64,000 nucleotides of DNA from positions 23,874,132 to 23,938,131 of the forward strand of contig OX155972.1 in NCBI GenBank assembly GCA_944548615.1. The letters run 5' to 3'. The position numbers and the translations under genes are program-made. Below the pieces are notes generated by a model, which was not told the DNA's origin, ran no database searches, and saw nothing but the letters and a program-made list of their open reading frames with translations. Position 1 is the first letter of the stretch, and the number at the start of each line of letters is the position of its first letter. Shown here piece by piece: positions 23,336 to 35,582 of this stretch. This DNA is from Micropterix aruncella (Eukaryota > Arthropoda > Insecta > Lepidoptera > Micropterigidae).

Positions 23336-23639
23336 CAGGGTCCTCGGGACAGAGCTCGGGACAGCTCTGTCGGGACACTATGACATGCTGCTCGGGACAG
23401 AGCATTTTAACAAAAGCTTTTTTTTTTTAAATATCTTTTTACTATATTTTTTTTTATTTTGCAAAAAAGCATTTCTACCTATCTAACTATGGTAATCACG
23501 TAAATTAAATCAAGTTTATTTTCCAAAACCGTATAAGTAGTTGTTTAGACATTAATAAACAATACTTTGGATACGTTATATTACATAATATAATAGTCGA
23601 TCCTTTGTTAAGGAGGTACGTGAAAAGCTGATTATCAGA

Positions 23640-23815
23640 TCGGATTGAATTAGCATGCACAAGCACTCACAAGCACATTCGCACTACAGATACACACACC
23701 CACACACACATACATACCCGCAAACACACATGCAAACACACACATACACACACTCACACATACACGCTCTCCATCACACAAACACACACTAACATCCATA
23801 CACTCGCACGTAGCG
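23640..23815. repeat. CA-rich microsatellite
   Basis: Irregular (CACA/CATA)n tract over about 170 bp. Confidence 0.9.
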
Positions 23816-24304
23816 ATTTTAACTGTTACTTTTAAATTCTTTTTGGTTTTATTTATTTGGTATTGTTTAGCATATTTTGTAATCCTTATATAGCAAATAA
23901 TTTAAAACATCATTGGCTTTGTTACTGCTATATATATATTATGCTTATACGTATTTTTATACTGTATGTTTTTAAGAAAAATAAAATAAAAATAAAAATA
24001 ATTTGAATATAAAATCCAAATAACAAAACCAGTGATTACGGAATCGATATTATGTTTTAATTGATAACCGCTTAAGATTAAAATAATTCTAAAAATCTAT
24101 ACTAAAGGTTTCTGAAAAGTTTCACCTTATACTTTATAATACTCTTATTACATACATAAAACTAAAATCAGATAATTATTTGACATGATACAGGAAAAAA
24201 TATATTGAAATACTAACTTACTTTCGAACATTTTGACATGGGAATTATCAATTAAGTTGTAATGAAATTTAAAAAAATAATGTAGCCCTACACATACAAA
24301 ATAC
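23816..24304. other. AT-rich spacer
   Basis: Short AAAATAAAAATAAT run at 23980-24003, otherwise nothing recognised. Confidence 0.35.
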
Positions 24305-24520
24305 GATTGTAAAATCGAAAACTATCGCGGTTGTTTGACATTATAAATAGGATAGAAAACGAGTTTACCGCGTGAAATTTGTAGCACCCGACGTTTCGGT
24401 AACGTTGCAGCTGCCGTTGTCTAGGATAGACCGGACAACGGCGGCTGCAACGTCACTGAAACGTCGGGTGCTACAAATTTCACGCGGTAAATTAGTTTTC
24501 TATCCTATTTATAAAATACG
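24305..24520. mobile_element. Paired inverted arms of the Penelope-like family, without body
   Basis: 24340-24432 and 24436-24520 are reverse complements, each with AAACGTCGGGTGCTACAAAT and TTTACCGCGTGAAATTTG motifs. This matches the arms of the 9585-10240 element. The arms abut almost directly. Confidence 0.7.
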
Positions 24521-25799
24521 ATTGGTTATTGGGAGAAAATTTAATACTCGTAATAATGTAATACTCAATCAGTAGTAAATATGTCAAGGTAACTGAAGGA
24601 AATCCTATTTTAAATTGTCAGTCACCTGATTAAAATTCGTTGATATCACACAATTCTCTCCCAGAAAGGTAGTCCTTGAATTTGGATTTAAACTACAATA
24701 TTTTCGGGTGGTATATTATAACAACATTCTAGCGTAGTTTGGATCCTTTTTAAATAATTGCAAAGACGGACAGGGTAGTATTAAGTTATGTATACTTCTG
24801 GTAAATTGAGAATTAATGTCTATATATAAATCTCAACATAATGTTAAATATTTAGCTGTCAATTAAGTCTGTTCCATCAGTCATAGTTAGTTGACAGCAT
24901 ATCTGGTTTACAAATACTACACGACACCAAGAGAGTTCAACGGCTGGTCAAGAAGGAAAAGTTGGTTTATAAATTTGCTGTATTATGCCTCCTGACATTA
25001 CTTTAACTAAAATATATTTATTGTTGAAAATCCCAAAATCTAAATGTCAAAATAGTATTAAGATTTCAATTAGGTAGTCCAGTTATATATTTTGATTTTT
25101 CATGACAAACTACATCCCATAATATAGGTCCTTTCTTACCTATGCATTTATTTTTTTAGTACTTTATTCATTTTTTTATACACATAGCCACATTATTACC
25201 AATGTTATAAATTAACTCGGAAAAATTTAACACGCAAATGTACCAAATGGTCAATGCCCACCTAACTAGGACTGTAATGTCCTGTATCTAGGCGGGTCAG
25301 AGTAAACAATTAAAATTAGCGATTTAATTTATAAAGAACTAAATTGACTAACGTTATATTTTTAGAAATAGTAAATGTACCTAATTAAAATTTAATATAT
25401 AATATAATATAATAATCTGTATAAATATTACAATGTATATACCTAATCATATTTATGTAATAATATGGTAAGTACATAGATACCTGAATTCGATTATAAT
25501 AAATAATAAATATATTGTGGTAGAAACATATTTATATTAGAATACAACTATATTAATATTATAAGCATAATACTTTATGTATATGTATACGTTATTAGCT
25601 TTAAAATCACCCATTATTTAATATACGCTATACAAGACAAGTTTGCCTAATGACAATTGCCTAATGAATTAATTTTAATGAATTTCATGTTATTCCACTT
25701 TCAAAATCAGTTATTTGCTTGTTTTGATTATTATTTATCATAAGCAGTTATTTATTTGTCTTTTAATATTCCTTTATCTGTAAATAAGTTATTTTGTTT
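24521..25799. other. AT-rich intergenic DNA
   Basis: 1.3 kb with no recognised gene or repeat. Confidence 0.4.
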
Positions 25800-26255
25800 G
25801 TTATTTCTCGGATAGTTTCGTTTGTGCAAACGTGCATAAGCTGGAAATTCGCACTATTTTCGAATATAAGTCCTGTGCCGTTGTGTCCGTTACAGTGTCT
25901 TGCAGTCTGCACCAGTTAACGGTAATGTTTACTGTCAAGAACTGCAAATAATGTAGGTGAAGCACGTGATTAAATGGACAATCGCTCATTGCCACTGCTA
26001 CTACACGAAAACCACATGCTTTTTAAGAAACAGCCGCAAAGTTGCAGGACTTTCGACTGAGGACTCATCGTCAATCAATACGTCACTGTACTCATCACGC
26101 CTTGCTTCAGCAGACTCCCACTTTTTTTGGACTTTGGATATCTTTTTACAGTGAAAACATCAAAATCAACATAAAAATCTTAAAAAGTATTCATCGATTC
26201 CTGTCCAAGAGAGTTTTACAGCGAACGCATTAACCAACTAGAAACTCATGGAATC
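25800..26255 (+). pseudogene. Fossil mariner transposase, copy 2
   Basis: Nucleotide similarity to 7855-8384 is visible along the length: TTTCGTTTGTGCAAACGTGC vs TTTCGTTTGTGCAACTATGG, CGCAAAGTTGCAGGA in both, and TCC(A/T)(A/C)GAGAGTTTTACA in both. Broken frames still show YCQELQIM, the segment upstream of the HDN catalytic box in mariner transposases. More decayed than copy 1. Confidence 0.55.
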
Positions 26256-27942
26256 CGTTTAAAAAATATATTAATATACTCGTATTATCTATTGTCATTC
26301 TTGTCATTTGTCGATTTAATTTTCTTATCAATTTATTTTATTGTGATTGTGGTTTAGCAACATGTAAATTTATAATTATTCAGTGCCGCACAACCTGCCA
26401 TTTAGGCGTACAATATATTTTTTACAACATTATTGCATATAGATTGAAATCGACAAGAAATTAAAAAAAACACGTATTATAACTATAGTACAAAATCAGT
26501 TAGGTTAGGTATCAAAAAGTTAAATTGGGTAGGTATAACAATATTTTTTTCTAATATAATTAAAACTTAACTGGAAAATAAACAACTGTAAATATTAATG
26601 CAGATGTGTACGTACACACACATTCAGCTTGTGTGCGTTTCATTTCGTTGCATTTATTACATCTAATTTATTTATTCGGATTATTTAGTTCATTTCTTTC
26701 ATTTTATTCATTTATTTTCGTTTCATTTATTTCGCTACATGGAGTGGGGTCATTATGTCCGGTCTTAGCGTTAGATGGGGGAATCTTGGGCCTCCATAAT
26801 TTAAGTGTTGACGCAGACGAATGGCTAAGCAATTTCAATTTAAACATTTAAGGCGACATGATACCTGTGAACGACCATATCTGAAGAATTTTAGTTTTAT
26901 GAGTTTTTTGAAAAATATAAGCATTAATTTAAAACAGTTTCTAAATTAATCTCTCGATAAAAAACCAATTTAAAATTTGGACTCAAAAAAGTTGCTCATT
27001 GCCTTGGATATTAAGGCTTTAAACTGACTTGGAAAACTTTCAGGCGCGTTTACTCCTACAATGTAAGCGGTGAGTGTATTTTATTATAATTTCATTATAT
27101 TGACTGGTCAATTTTCTAGGGCATCACATAGCCACATTTTTTATTTAGGCCGTAAATTAATTACAATTAATTAAAACGTGAGAGAGCTCTGAGAGTTACG
27201 CTAAATATGCTTTGCCATTAACACCCTTATACCACCACTGCTTAAAGATAGTTATTCTGTGCTAGCGCTGCGATTGACCGTTTAGTATGCGTCTGGTTCC
27301 CGGCGTTAGCGGACGTGGAATATGCGCTTGACGCTTCGTCAACACTAGATTTTTATTGATCAAACCCAACAAAATTGACTCCGCTTATTTTTTTGCGTGT
27401 CCGCCCATTTCGGATTTTTTTCTGAGGTCTCATGTCGTCTTAATATTTAAAATTCAATGGTTTGATTATTTTATTCTAGTTTGGGTAGTATATTCAATGT
27501 TTTAATCATTCGATTTATGTTTCATAATTTATCGCCATTATTTGCATTAAAATATCTAGTCGAGTGTCGTTTTTTCTTTAATTTAATCACATGTGGTTAG
27601 GGTTTGTGCGGAGGTACTATGCTGGCGCCTGTCTCTGGCAAATCCTGTTACGGGATTTGTCATTAGTGCGTGGAGAAGAAGTGGGATGGGTCGAAGGGAG
27701 GGAGGAGAGGAGTCCCCTGATTAATGACCCCCTTCGGAATCCGCGGGTCGTCCGCCGCTGGCCTGGGGTCACGAGAGTCACGTTCACCGCCAATGCCTAT
27801 CGATTTCGCAGACCTTCACGCTGTAGCAGCGCACCCTAACCAAACCGCCAAATTATTCCATTCTTCTGACTGAACAATAAAGATCGCCTTCTTATACCTA
27901 AGGAATCTGTTACAACTCTACTCAACAGCTCTATGTGAAAGC
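26256..27942. other. Intergenic DNA, mostly AT-rich
   Basis: No supported gene. The 27590-27840 part is GC-richer with an 82-codon + frame, but no domain is recognisable. Confidence 0.35.
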
Positions 27943-28262
27943 GTTGATTATACTATAGATCGTATTAGGTTGCTTAATGTCGTACGACGATATGTCAACC
28001 AGGATTTTAGTACGAAACGCAACGTGTAGATGGCACTGAAAGTTCTAAAAAATGGATTAATCTTTTATTGTTATATTCAATATGGTGACTTTCGTGATTT
28101 AACCATATGGCGGCGCACTTTAGGTGCTCTAAACACACCTATATAGTATAAAATAATAATAAAATAACAAAGGAATTTTTAAATCATAGCTCTTACCATT
28201 TTGATATTATTTTCATAAAGATGACAATTTTTTATTTTTTTACAGGTATAATAATTTTACAA
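27943..28262 (+). mobile_element. Family B MITE, copy 3 (5' part)
   Basis: Shares GTATTAGGTTGC...AATGTCGTACGACGAT, AACGTGTAGATGGCAC and TAAATCATAGCTCTTA with other copies. Confidence 0.6.
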
Positions 28263-28364
28263 TATTGTACGCCTGAAAGGTAGATCGTGTAGAACCGAAT
28301 AATTGTACAACTCCACGTTACCACACCACAATCACAATAAAATAAAATAAATTCCATTCATCAT

Positions 28365-29141
28365 TTGTATCACTCCTGCTTCCATTCAAAGATGTCTTAT
28401 GCGATACTACTATGGGGTAATGCAACCGATACCCATCGCGTTTTTGTGCTACAAAAGCAAGCCGTTAGGACAATTATGGTGTAAGCAGAGAAACACATTG
28501 CGCCCCTTTTTTTATTGAAGCTGGTATCCTTACCATGTCGTCCATGTACATATATCAGTGCCTTTTATACGCCAAAGAGAATCTTTTAAATTGCGAGCTT
28601 CACTCCACTCGCCATAGCCATAATACGCGACATAAAAACAATGTGTTATTGCCTAAAGTACGCTTGACTAAATATCAAAAAACATTTTTATATATTAGTT
28701 TTAAATTGTTCAATGCTTTGCCATCATCGACGAAAAGACTTGAGATGACAGCATATAAAATCTGCTTGAAAAATCAGTTAGTCAAACATGCCCTTTACAA
28801 ACTGGACGACTTTTATGATATTGCGTCCACAATTGCTTGATTATAAATAACCATATTATGACTATACTTTCGCACTAAGTTTTAGATTTTATTGACATTG
28901 TTTTTAATTACGCATGTTTCAGAATTTTTATTTTTATGGTATTGATTATTATTTGTTTGATTGTTGATTATTTTGTAAATTTGACTATTTTTAAGTAATC
29001 ACCTCTGATTACAATTATTTTTTTTTCTTTTAATTAATCAAAGCGGTTTTATCATCCGGTAAATTATGATTGTAAAATTTGACATGTTCCTCAGTATTGT
29101 GAAATGCTTTTATGGAATGAATAAATGATGATGATGATGAT
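28365..29141 (+). pseudogene. LINE 3' fragment, ORF2 C-terminus with (GAT)n tail
   Basis: The + frame from 28382 reads MSYAILLWGNATDTHRVFVL then LQKQAVRTI, breaks at a stop, and continues (28535-28840) with RHSHNTRHKNNVLLP and FLYISFKLFNALPSS. It ends HALYKLDDFYDIAST and stop. This is the post-RT C-terminal region of CR1/L2-like insect LINEs. The 3' UTR ends in AATGAATAAATGATGATG at about 29120-29141. 5'-truncated. Confidence 0.7.
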
Positions 29142-29469
29142 TTACCCCTGAGCATTGATTATATAGCGTAATAGATTGTTTAACGCAGTACGACGATTTG
29201 GCAGCTAGGATTTTATTACGAAACGCCACGTGTAGATGGCACCAGTATGGCGGCGCACTATAATTTGCACTCTAAACGCGCATATACGGGAAATGACATC
29301 CAAGCGAATTTTTAAATTACAGCCCTTATTGTTTTAATATATTTATATAAATATGTCTTTTTTTTTGGGTATACAGGTTAAAATATGTAATAATTACACA
29401 CTTTAATGACCAGATATACGAAAAGATGGCATTCTATCTCTCCGTATTATGTCTGTTATATAATCAGAA

Positions 29470-30036
29470 AGTATAACTGCCTCCCACTCGAAACTAGACT
29501 TCTGGAGTTCAAATTTTTCGAAAGTTTTATAAAAAGAAAATTGGCATCCACACATGCTTTCTATAAGTTGGACGAGTTCTACAGCTGGGCTGAATCGTTT
29601 GTAGTCTAAATAGTATTTATACGTATATAAAGTTTAGGGCATGAAATGCTATTTTACAATATATCAATATTGGTTTTTTTAAGATACGCTTCAGGCATTT
29701 TAGTTGTTGACTATTGAAACGGTATTATTTCCAAATTGTGTTGGAATTTAATTAGTGGATCATTTAACATTCCGTTTATATATATTTTTTGCTTTGTTTT
29801 TTTATTATTTTAATTTTATATGTATTTTTTTTGATGCGATTATTTTTATTTTATTTTGTTATGTCTTTTAATTTGACACTATTGCCACTATTTACATTTC
29901 TATTATGGTTTTTCATTTTAAAATTTAACTAATATGTAATTTATCTAATATGTATTTTTTCTTGACGATTTCACCAGATTAGGTATCTTTGTTGTAGATA
30001 TCTAGTCTTTTTTGAAAAATAAATGATGATTATGAT
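29470..30036 (+). pseudogene. LINE 3' fragment nested in family B
   Basis: The frame from 29475 gives NCLPLETRLLEFKFFESFIK and then HAFYKLDEFYSWAESF and stop. It belongs to the same LINE group as 28365-29141 but is shorter. The tail is AAATAAATGATGATTATGAT. Confidence 0.6.
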
Positions 30037-30149
30037 TATAAAATGCAATACATAGCACTAATAATTCAATGTTATTATTGTTATCATTAGTTAAATAATA
30101 GGTTTATATAAACAATCATTTCCTTATAAAAAACATTCATTATCACTGG

Positions 30150-30897
30150 TATGGGTGGCCAAAAAGTCGTGGATCAAACGAAACAGGGAGATAAAGGAGG
30201 TAATTTCCAACAAAAAATCTTTTTACAGCATGGCCATAACTTCATTGCACGAAGATTATGAATTTTATTTTTTTTTCAATGAAACTACCGAGTTTTTTAC
30301 AATTTAATCAATAAAAAAATTAATTGATTGAAAGCAATAAAACAAAAGATGTCTTATTATGACTCGATAATGTATCAATGATACAAAAATTGTTTTGCAG
30401 CTCTTGGTACCAAATTTAACGAGCAATGAATTTTTTCCCGTAAATTTTGAAGCGTTACAAAAATTACTTCTCACTTTAAGAGCACCCTGTGAAAATTAAA
30501 AAAAATACGGAAAAATGAGGTACAACACTTTAGTGTTTGATCTTTAGTTTTGGTTTTATGGTCGTTTATTCATATCAAATGGTGCGAATTTCATCAAATT
30601 AACCTTATTCAAAATAATTTATTAGTTTATCATAAACGGCTAGTTTTTTATCGTTGGAATGCTAGAACTGTTCGGTTCTTGTCACACTTAGGATTTACGA
30701 AATGGACATACACTCTTTCACGCGAACCATTTAATCCTTTGTCAAAAAAGGGTCTTTCAAAAACTCATTGAAAAAAAAAAAAAACCAAAACCTTTGTGCA
30801 ATGAAGTTATGGCCATGCTGTAGAAAGATTTTTTGTTGGAACTAACCTCCTTTATCTCCCTGTTTCATTTGATCCACGACTTTTTGGCCACCCTGTA
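30150..30897. mobile_element. Mariner-type MITE with ~100-bp inverted ends, TA target
   Basis: The ends read GGGTGGCCAAAAAGTCGTGG and its inverse. Both are flanked by TA and extend inward through an inverted block ending AGCATGGCCATAACTTC. The 550-bp interior has no transposase. The insertion sits inside family B sequence, consistent with a TA duplication. Confidence 0.75.
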
Positions 30898-30976
30898 TAT
30901 GGTCAAATAAATTGCTATTAGTTCCGCCGGACAATGTTATCAGCGTTACCTGCGTGTCGCCGGTGCAGAAGGATTG

Positions 30977-31637
30977 CCAAAACGTACAATGGCATTAAGC
31001 AGTTACTTGAGCAGCTCGTTCAGTTTGGCCATTAAGATCTACTCCTTAATTCTGGTCGGCTCAACTCATGGTTCGGCTCCTATCCAGCACCCTCCCCGAA
31101 GAGTCTACCCCGGTCTCTTTTTCCTATGTCACGACAGGTGGATCAGTCACCCTAGGGGATGGCCTTCGTGCGCCGGTTTGGGCACCGCGAATAACTGGAG
31201 TGGTCTGGAAATGCTCTTATACGCGTACGTTTTCTAAGCAGCGGAGGTGGATGTTAACCTGATATTACCCACTCTTGAAACGACCTATTGGCGACCGGAT
31301 CTCGTGTGCAGACGGGCAAATGACGCCACGGTCCGCGGTTCGAACTGAATTACCGCTAACATCAGGTATAGGCTGCGCAGGCGCCTTTGTGCCCGTGACC
31401 AGGCAGGAAGACAAAAAAACCTGGCTAAGTCTGGTAGTAAGGGCGTGAGCCTGGCCCTGGAACCGAGAGGATTTGCGGTAAGGCGTTCGTTTCTTACGGG
31501 CGTCTTGGAGTAGCTGGTCGGTGGACCGTCTCGTCCAAGTATCTACGTTCACCCCACGGTTGAAAGGATGATTACATATCGTTATATCTTCCTGGGGTGA
31601 CGGGTTCACCCGTTGATGGTGACAATTCCGAACTACG
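30977..31637 (+). repeat. Family A repeat, copy 8 (divergent subfamily), nested in family B
   Basis: Shares TTTCTAAGCAGCGGAGGTGG and the end TGACGGGTTCACCCGTTG with the family. It is flanked by GCATTAAGCA and GTATTGAGCA, a possible imperfect target duplication of the family B end. The 127-aa - frame 31265-31648 lies wholly inside the repeat. Confidence 0.65.
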
Positions 31638-31664
31638 GTATTGAGCAACCTAATACCCTATAAA

Positions 31665-32539
31665 ATCATCTATCTGTGCTTCGCGGTTTCACCCGCCACA
31701 CCTTTTAATTTTAAATAAATCGGAATATTTATAAATAATTTAGAGTACTTCGGCGTAGAAAATATTTTAAGTCATATTTTCGTGCGGTATTAGTATATAC
31801 TGAGTTTCGCCGCAACCTAGTCTATATAAGGCATGCACAATTCGGCTCGGTAATGCTTGGATCTCGTTGGGGGGCCGCCCCAGCCCTCAACCCATCGTGT
31901 TGCTTCCGACGCGCCCGTGCTAATACTTCGTTTTCGCTTAGCGTTATTTTTGATAAGCTCCTAAGGGTCGTAACGGTATATCAAATAGCCTACAACCTTC
32001 GTCAGGCTATCAAATGCAAAAAGATTTTTTCAAATCCGACTGGTAGTTCCAGAGATTAGAGCGTTTAAATAAACAAACTCTTCAGCTTTATTATTACTAT
32101 AGATGTTATTATATACGATAGAAGAATCATTTGTATGAATGTTAATATCACCCTCGCGGGAAGTGTCCTTTCGCCTGTCACAGGGCCTTAACAACGCTCA
32201 ATTGCGAATTATTAATTAGGGGAGCCTTAAGGTGGAGTGGTGATTTGTTAGGAGACGCAAGCGCCACTTCCTGGCTCCGTCCTCCATACTTGGTCCCTCG
32301 CATCGCGCATACCGCGATAAGACAATCAGCAAACAAGGCGCCTCTAAATCGCGTAGCATTCGTCTGCATTCTGCGTGGAGGAGACAAACGCAACGGGAAA
32401 GCGCGATATTCCGAACCCTACGTCAAAATAAATTAATAGTTTAAAAAAACACTAAAAACAACTTTATACAGGCACCTATGTCAATATTTACACTATTTAC
32501 ACTCAATATTTACAAGTCAATATATAATAGGTTTGTTAT
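31665..32539. other. Unassigned; partly GC-rich
   Basis: Short RTE-like 3' motif at 31675-31700 (GCGGTTTCACCCGCC). 32180-32420 is GC-richer with overlapping frames on both strands but no recognised domain. Confidence 0.3.
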
Positions 32540-32900
32540 AACCTTGATACCTGATCGTGTTCAAAGTCCACTACGTGACCTTTCTCACAAGTGCAAACAC
32601 GACTATGATACGATATTCCATCATGGAATGCCAGTTCCTGTCTTCCGGCTTCATCATCAGACCGTGAAACTTAATCGTGATCAAAGTCCAAACACGGTTA
32701 TGATACGATATTCCATCATGGAATGCCAGTGCCTATCTTCCGGCTTCATCATCAGACCTTGAAACCTAATCGTGGTCAAAGTTCATTCCAAGACTTTTCT
32801 AACAAGTCCAAACACAGCTATGATACGATGTTCCATCATGAAGTTCCAGTTTATATCTTCTGACTCCATCATCAGATCAGTTCGACAGTACCATATTATT
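32540..32900 (+). repeat. ~110-bp imperfect tandem repeat, 3 copies
   Basis: The block ATGATACGATATTCCATCAT recurs at 32606, 32699 and 32820 together with CTTCCGGCTTCATCATCAGA. The 94-aa and 124-aa frames over it are repeat artefacts. Similar sequence in reverse sense lies around 44300-44400. Confidence 0.7.
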
Positions 32901-33639
32901 GTATTGTCATCGGAACTACATACAGCTGCCAATTTTCATGACGATCCTTGGAAGATGGTTAAATTAGTTACCTTAGATTCCAATACAGGTCGACCTAATA
33001 AAAGCGTGTTAAAAACCGCATCAAAGTACAACGATATTTTAAATTCAATTTATTTTTTTAATTCAATCTTCAATTTTCAAATTGTGCAAACTTTAGAACT
33101 TTTATTTAAATTTGAATTTAAAATTATATTAATTACGGGGGTCTGAAGATGGAGCCGGGAGATTGCAACTCCCTGTTGGAAAGTAAAGCTTGTTTTTAAG
33201 GCTCCCTTCCGAGTTGACGCGACTAAAAATTTAGATATTTTTGCAATGCCACGCGCCCGCTTTCGATATATATGTACATAAAGATGTATTGGTATACCGC
33301 GGCGATAAGGGAATACGTCCCACCGTTGGCAGTGGCCAATTACGAATGACGATTTCGGCTTCGCGCGTCGTCTAATATAGTCGATTTGGCTTTTTAATTA
33401 TAATATAATAAATTATCAAATGAAAAGTTTTTTATAAAGTAAAAATTAGATTACAATAATAAAATAACTTAAGATCACTTTGTTATTTTTTATATCACTC
33501 AAATGAATCTTTAATAAATTGAAAAAAAAATAATGTTTGGTCATAACATTTCTGGAAATTACGTAATTTCAAACATTTTTTGTATGGAAGTTCCAAAAAC
33601 TGTCTTGGTACTATGCAAATAGACCATACGCTGGTGTAA
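32901..33639. other. Repeat 3' flank and AT-rich DNA
   Basis: 33138-33200 (GTCTGAAGATGGAGCCGGGA ... AAAGCTTGTTT) matches 44465-44525, so both belong to one dispersed element. 33205-33370 is unique and GC-richer. The remainder is AT-rich. Confidence 0.4.
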
Positions 33640-34135
33640 ATAGTATTTTTTTAATATTGAGAATCATCTCTAGGTTTTTCAAAAACTGGAGACAAATCTC
33701 GCTCGTTTTTATTTTTTTTGAAAACAGTAACAGAATAATGCGAATTTACAATAAATATGGAAATAATTTACCAATTTCGTTTTGGCGAAATGATAGCTTA
33801 AGGACCGGGTTTTTAAAATCCGGCATAATTGTATTAAAATTCTTTTTTACGTTTAATGTATTATTTTTATGTTTGTTGTGTTGTTTTATGTTTATGTTTT
33901 ATATTCTGTTTCTTTATGTTTTATTGACTTATGTTTATGTTTTATTGTTTTATATTTGTTTTGTTTGTATAATATATGTATTTTTTTTTTGGATATACAC
34001 ATATTTATATTTAAGTACTTAATATATACGTATTTTACTAATTATTACTATAAATTATTATTTATTATTACTATTATATATTATTATTTATTTATTACCT
34101 ATTATTATAAATTATTATTTATTATTACATACGAC
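33640..34135. repeat. Low-complexity T/A-rich tract
   Basis: TTTATGTTT and TTATTATTA runs. The 121-aa and 97-aa hydrophobic frames (33657-34022, 33869-34162) are compositional artefacts. Confidence 0.7.
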
Positions 34136-34702
34136 CATAGTTGTACAATTATTTTGGTGTAATGCAAATTTCATTTTAAATTAATTTGATTCAGATTTTT
34201 GTTTTATTTTGGAAGTTATATATTTTATAATCATTTGTATTGGGGTTCTCCTTAGAACAGGCTTTGCCTAGTTAGCAGAATCGCAATCTATGTTAAGTAC
34301 TAACGGTGTATTTTTTTGTGGACTATCAAATAAATAAATAAATATTAAATGTGTGGAATGAACGATCTATATATATCGTTATAAGAGTCTGAGTTGTCGG
34401 ATTCGCCCGTTGCAGACGATAGCTCCAAAGCTGTGTGGAGAAGACTGCGTGGAACTCAGTTGGTTTGTGAGCTCATAATGTATAAGCAGGCGACTGGAGA
34501 TATGGCGACTCATGAAAATGGACGCTTCTACGCTGTTGATCCACTGATCCATATGTACACCGAAGATTGACTGCGACTAGCGGAGAAATGTGACGCCTTA
34601 CCAATAATATTTTTTGGACGATTTTGTATTGGACGGCAACACAAATTTAGACGATTTTCATTATGATTAAATAATAGCCAACAAAGAAAATTATAACAAA
34701 CA
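34136..34702. other. AT-rich DNA with a diverged family A end
   Basis: 34370-34430 (CGTTATAAGAGTCTGAG, GTCGGATTCGCCCGTTGCAG) resembles the terminal part of family A. Confidence 0.3.
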
Positions 34703-34765
34703 GATAAATTCGTTTAATCCTATTTATAATGTCAAACAACCGCGATAGTCTTCGATTTCATATAA
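34703..34765 (-). repeat. Fragment of the Penelope-like arm flank
   Basis: TCCTATTTATAATGTCAAAC and CAACCGCGATAGTCTTCGAT are the inverse of the flank left of 9585 and 24340. Confidence 0.5.
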
Positions 34766-34767
34766 TC

Positions 34768-34875
34768 AATGTGTGCAACTATGAGTGCCATCTACACGTT
34801 CCGTTTCGTACTAAAGTCCCAGCTGCAAAAACGTATTGCAAAAACGATTGAGTAATCAAACACCCTATATAATCA
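34768..34875 (-). mobile_element. Family B MITE fragment, copy 5
   Basis: The inverse orientation reads GATTATATAGGGTGTTTGAT and, further in, GTACGAAACGGAACGTGTAG. Confidence 0.5.
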
Positions 34876-35194
34876 ATCTACATACATTCCATCGGCAAAT
34901 AAAACTTTTTATTTTTATAAATGGTAATTTGGTAACTGGATTATGATATTAGCCATTCTTCGCCATAGTTCTTAAGTTCGTGTTTAAAATCAGATTACCT
35001 TGCATCGTCCTAAAATTAGCAGCATTTTTTGTTCCCGCTGAACGCTTTTAATATGGGCGTTTATCCGAGGTGAATGACGGCTTTATGAGGTACATTTCTC
35101 GTCTTTTTATTCGATGGAAGGGCGATTAAACAGGAATTCTCGAGTTTTATGCGTCTTGCCTGGATAATGGCGTATGTGGCTGATATTGTTTGTT

Positions 35195-35460
35195 TATACT
35201 CTTTATTGTGAAAATGTCACAATGGGCGGGTTTATTGTCATATGACAATCTCTTACAACCAACCCTACTATGACGTGTTATATGTATGTGTGCGTGTAAC
35301 ATGTCTGTAAGTGTGTGTCATGTTATTGCATTCGATCGACAGAATTGAAAATGCAATTCCGTTAATTTGATCCCAACGGAAAATGGTGACCCAGCCGGGA
35401 ATCGAACCCGGGACCTTACAATGTAAGATCACGCGACCTAACCACTATGCCACCGGGCTG
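35195..35460 (-). mobile_element. Candidate tRNA-derived SINE
   Basis: The - strand head 35459-35388 has tRNA-like internal promoter boxes (TGGCATAGTGG and GGTTCGATTCC), a perfect T stem (CCGGG/CCCGG) and a mostly paired acceptor with two G-U pairs. The D stem is broken and position 33 is C, so it is not a working tRNA. Downstream sequence runs to an ACAATAAAGAGTATAAAC end near 35195. This is the layout of an insect SINE; a lone tRNA pseudogene is the alternative. Confidence 0.5.
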
Positions 35461-35582
35461 AATTCTGTATTTAATATACTAAAATATTAAGAAACTTTCG
35501 ATATTTTGACTGATGCAGTTTGGGTTTCCGATGAACGACGTGGCCTAGTCATTGTGAAAAACTTCTATGAAATAAATGTATG

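Larger units (their letters stand above)
29152..31664 (+). mobile_element. Family B MITE, copy 4, with three nested insertions
   Basis: Family B sequence is recovered in order from CATTGATTATATAG (29152) to GAGCAACCTAATACCCTAT (31641-31662) when three inserts are removed: a LINE fragment (29470-30036), a mariner-type MITE (30150-30897) and a family A repeat (30977-31637). Confidence 0.65.

Noticed and set aside
31265..31648. 127-aa ORF on the - strand
   Set aside because: Lies inside a family A repeat; not conserved in frame among copies.
32478..33146. 94- and 124-aa ORFs at 32.5-33.1 kb as genes
   Set aside because: They read through a ~110-bp tandem repeat; the same residues recur with the repeat.
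33657..34162. Hydrophobic ORFs of 97-121 aa
   Set aside because: Pure T/A-rich low complexity; apparent membrane protein by composition only.
35388..35459. Functional tRNA gene
   Set aside because: D stem and anticodon stem do not pair and position 33 is C, so only a tRNA-derived sequence is claimed.
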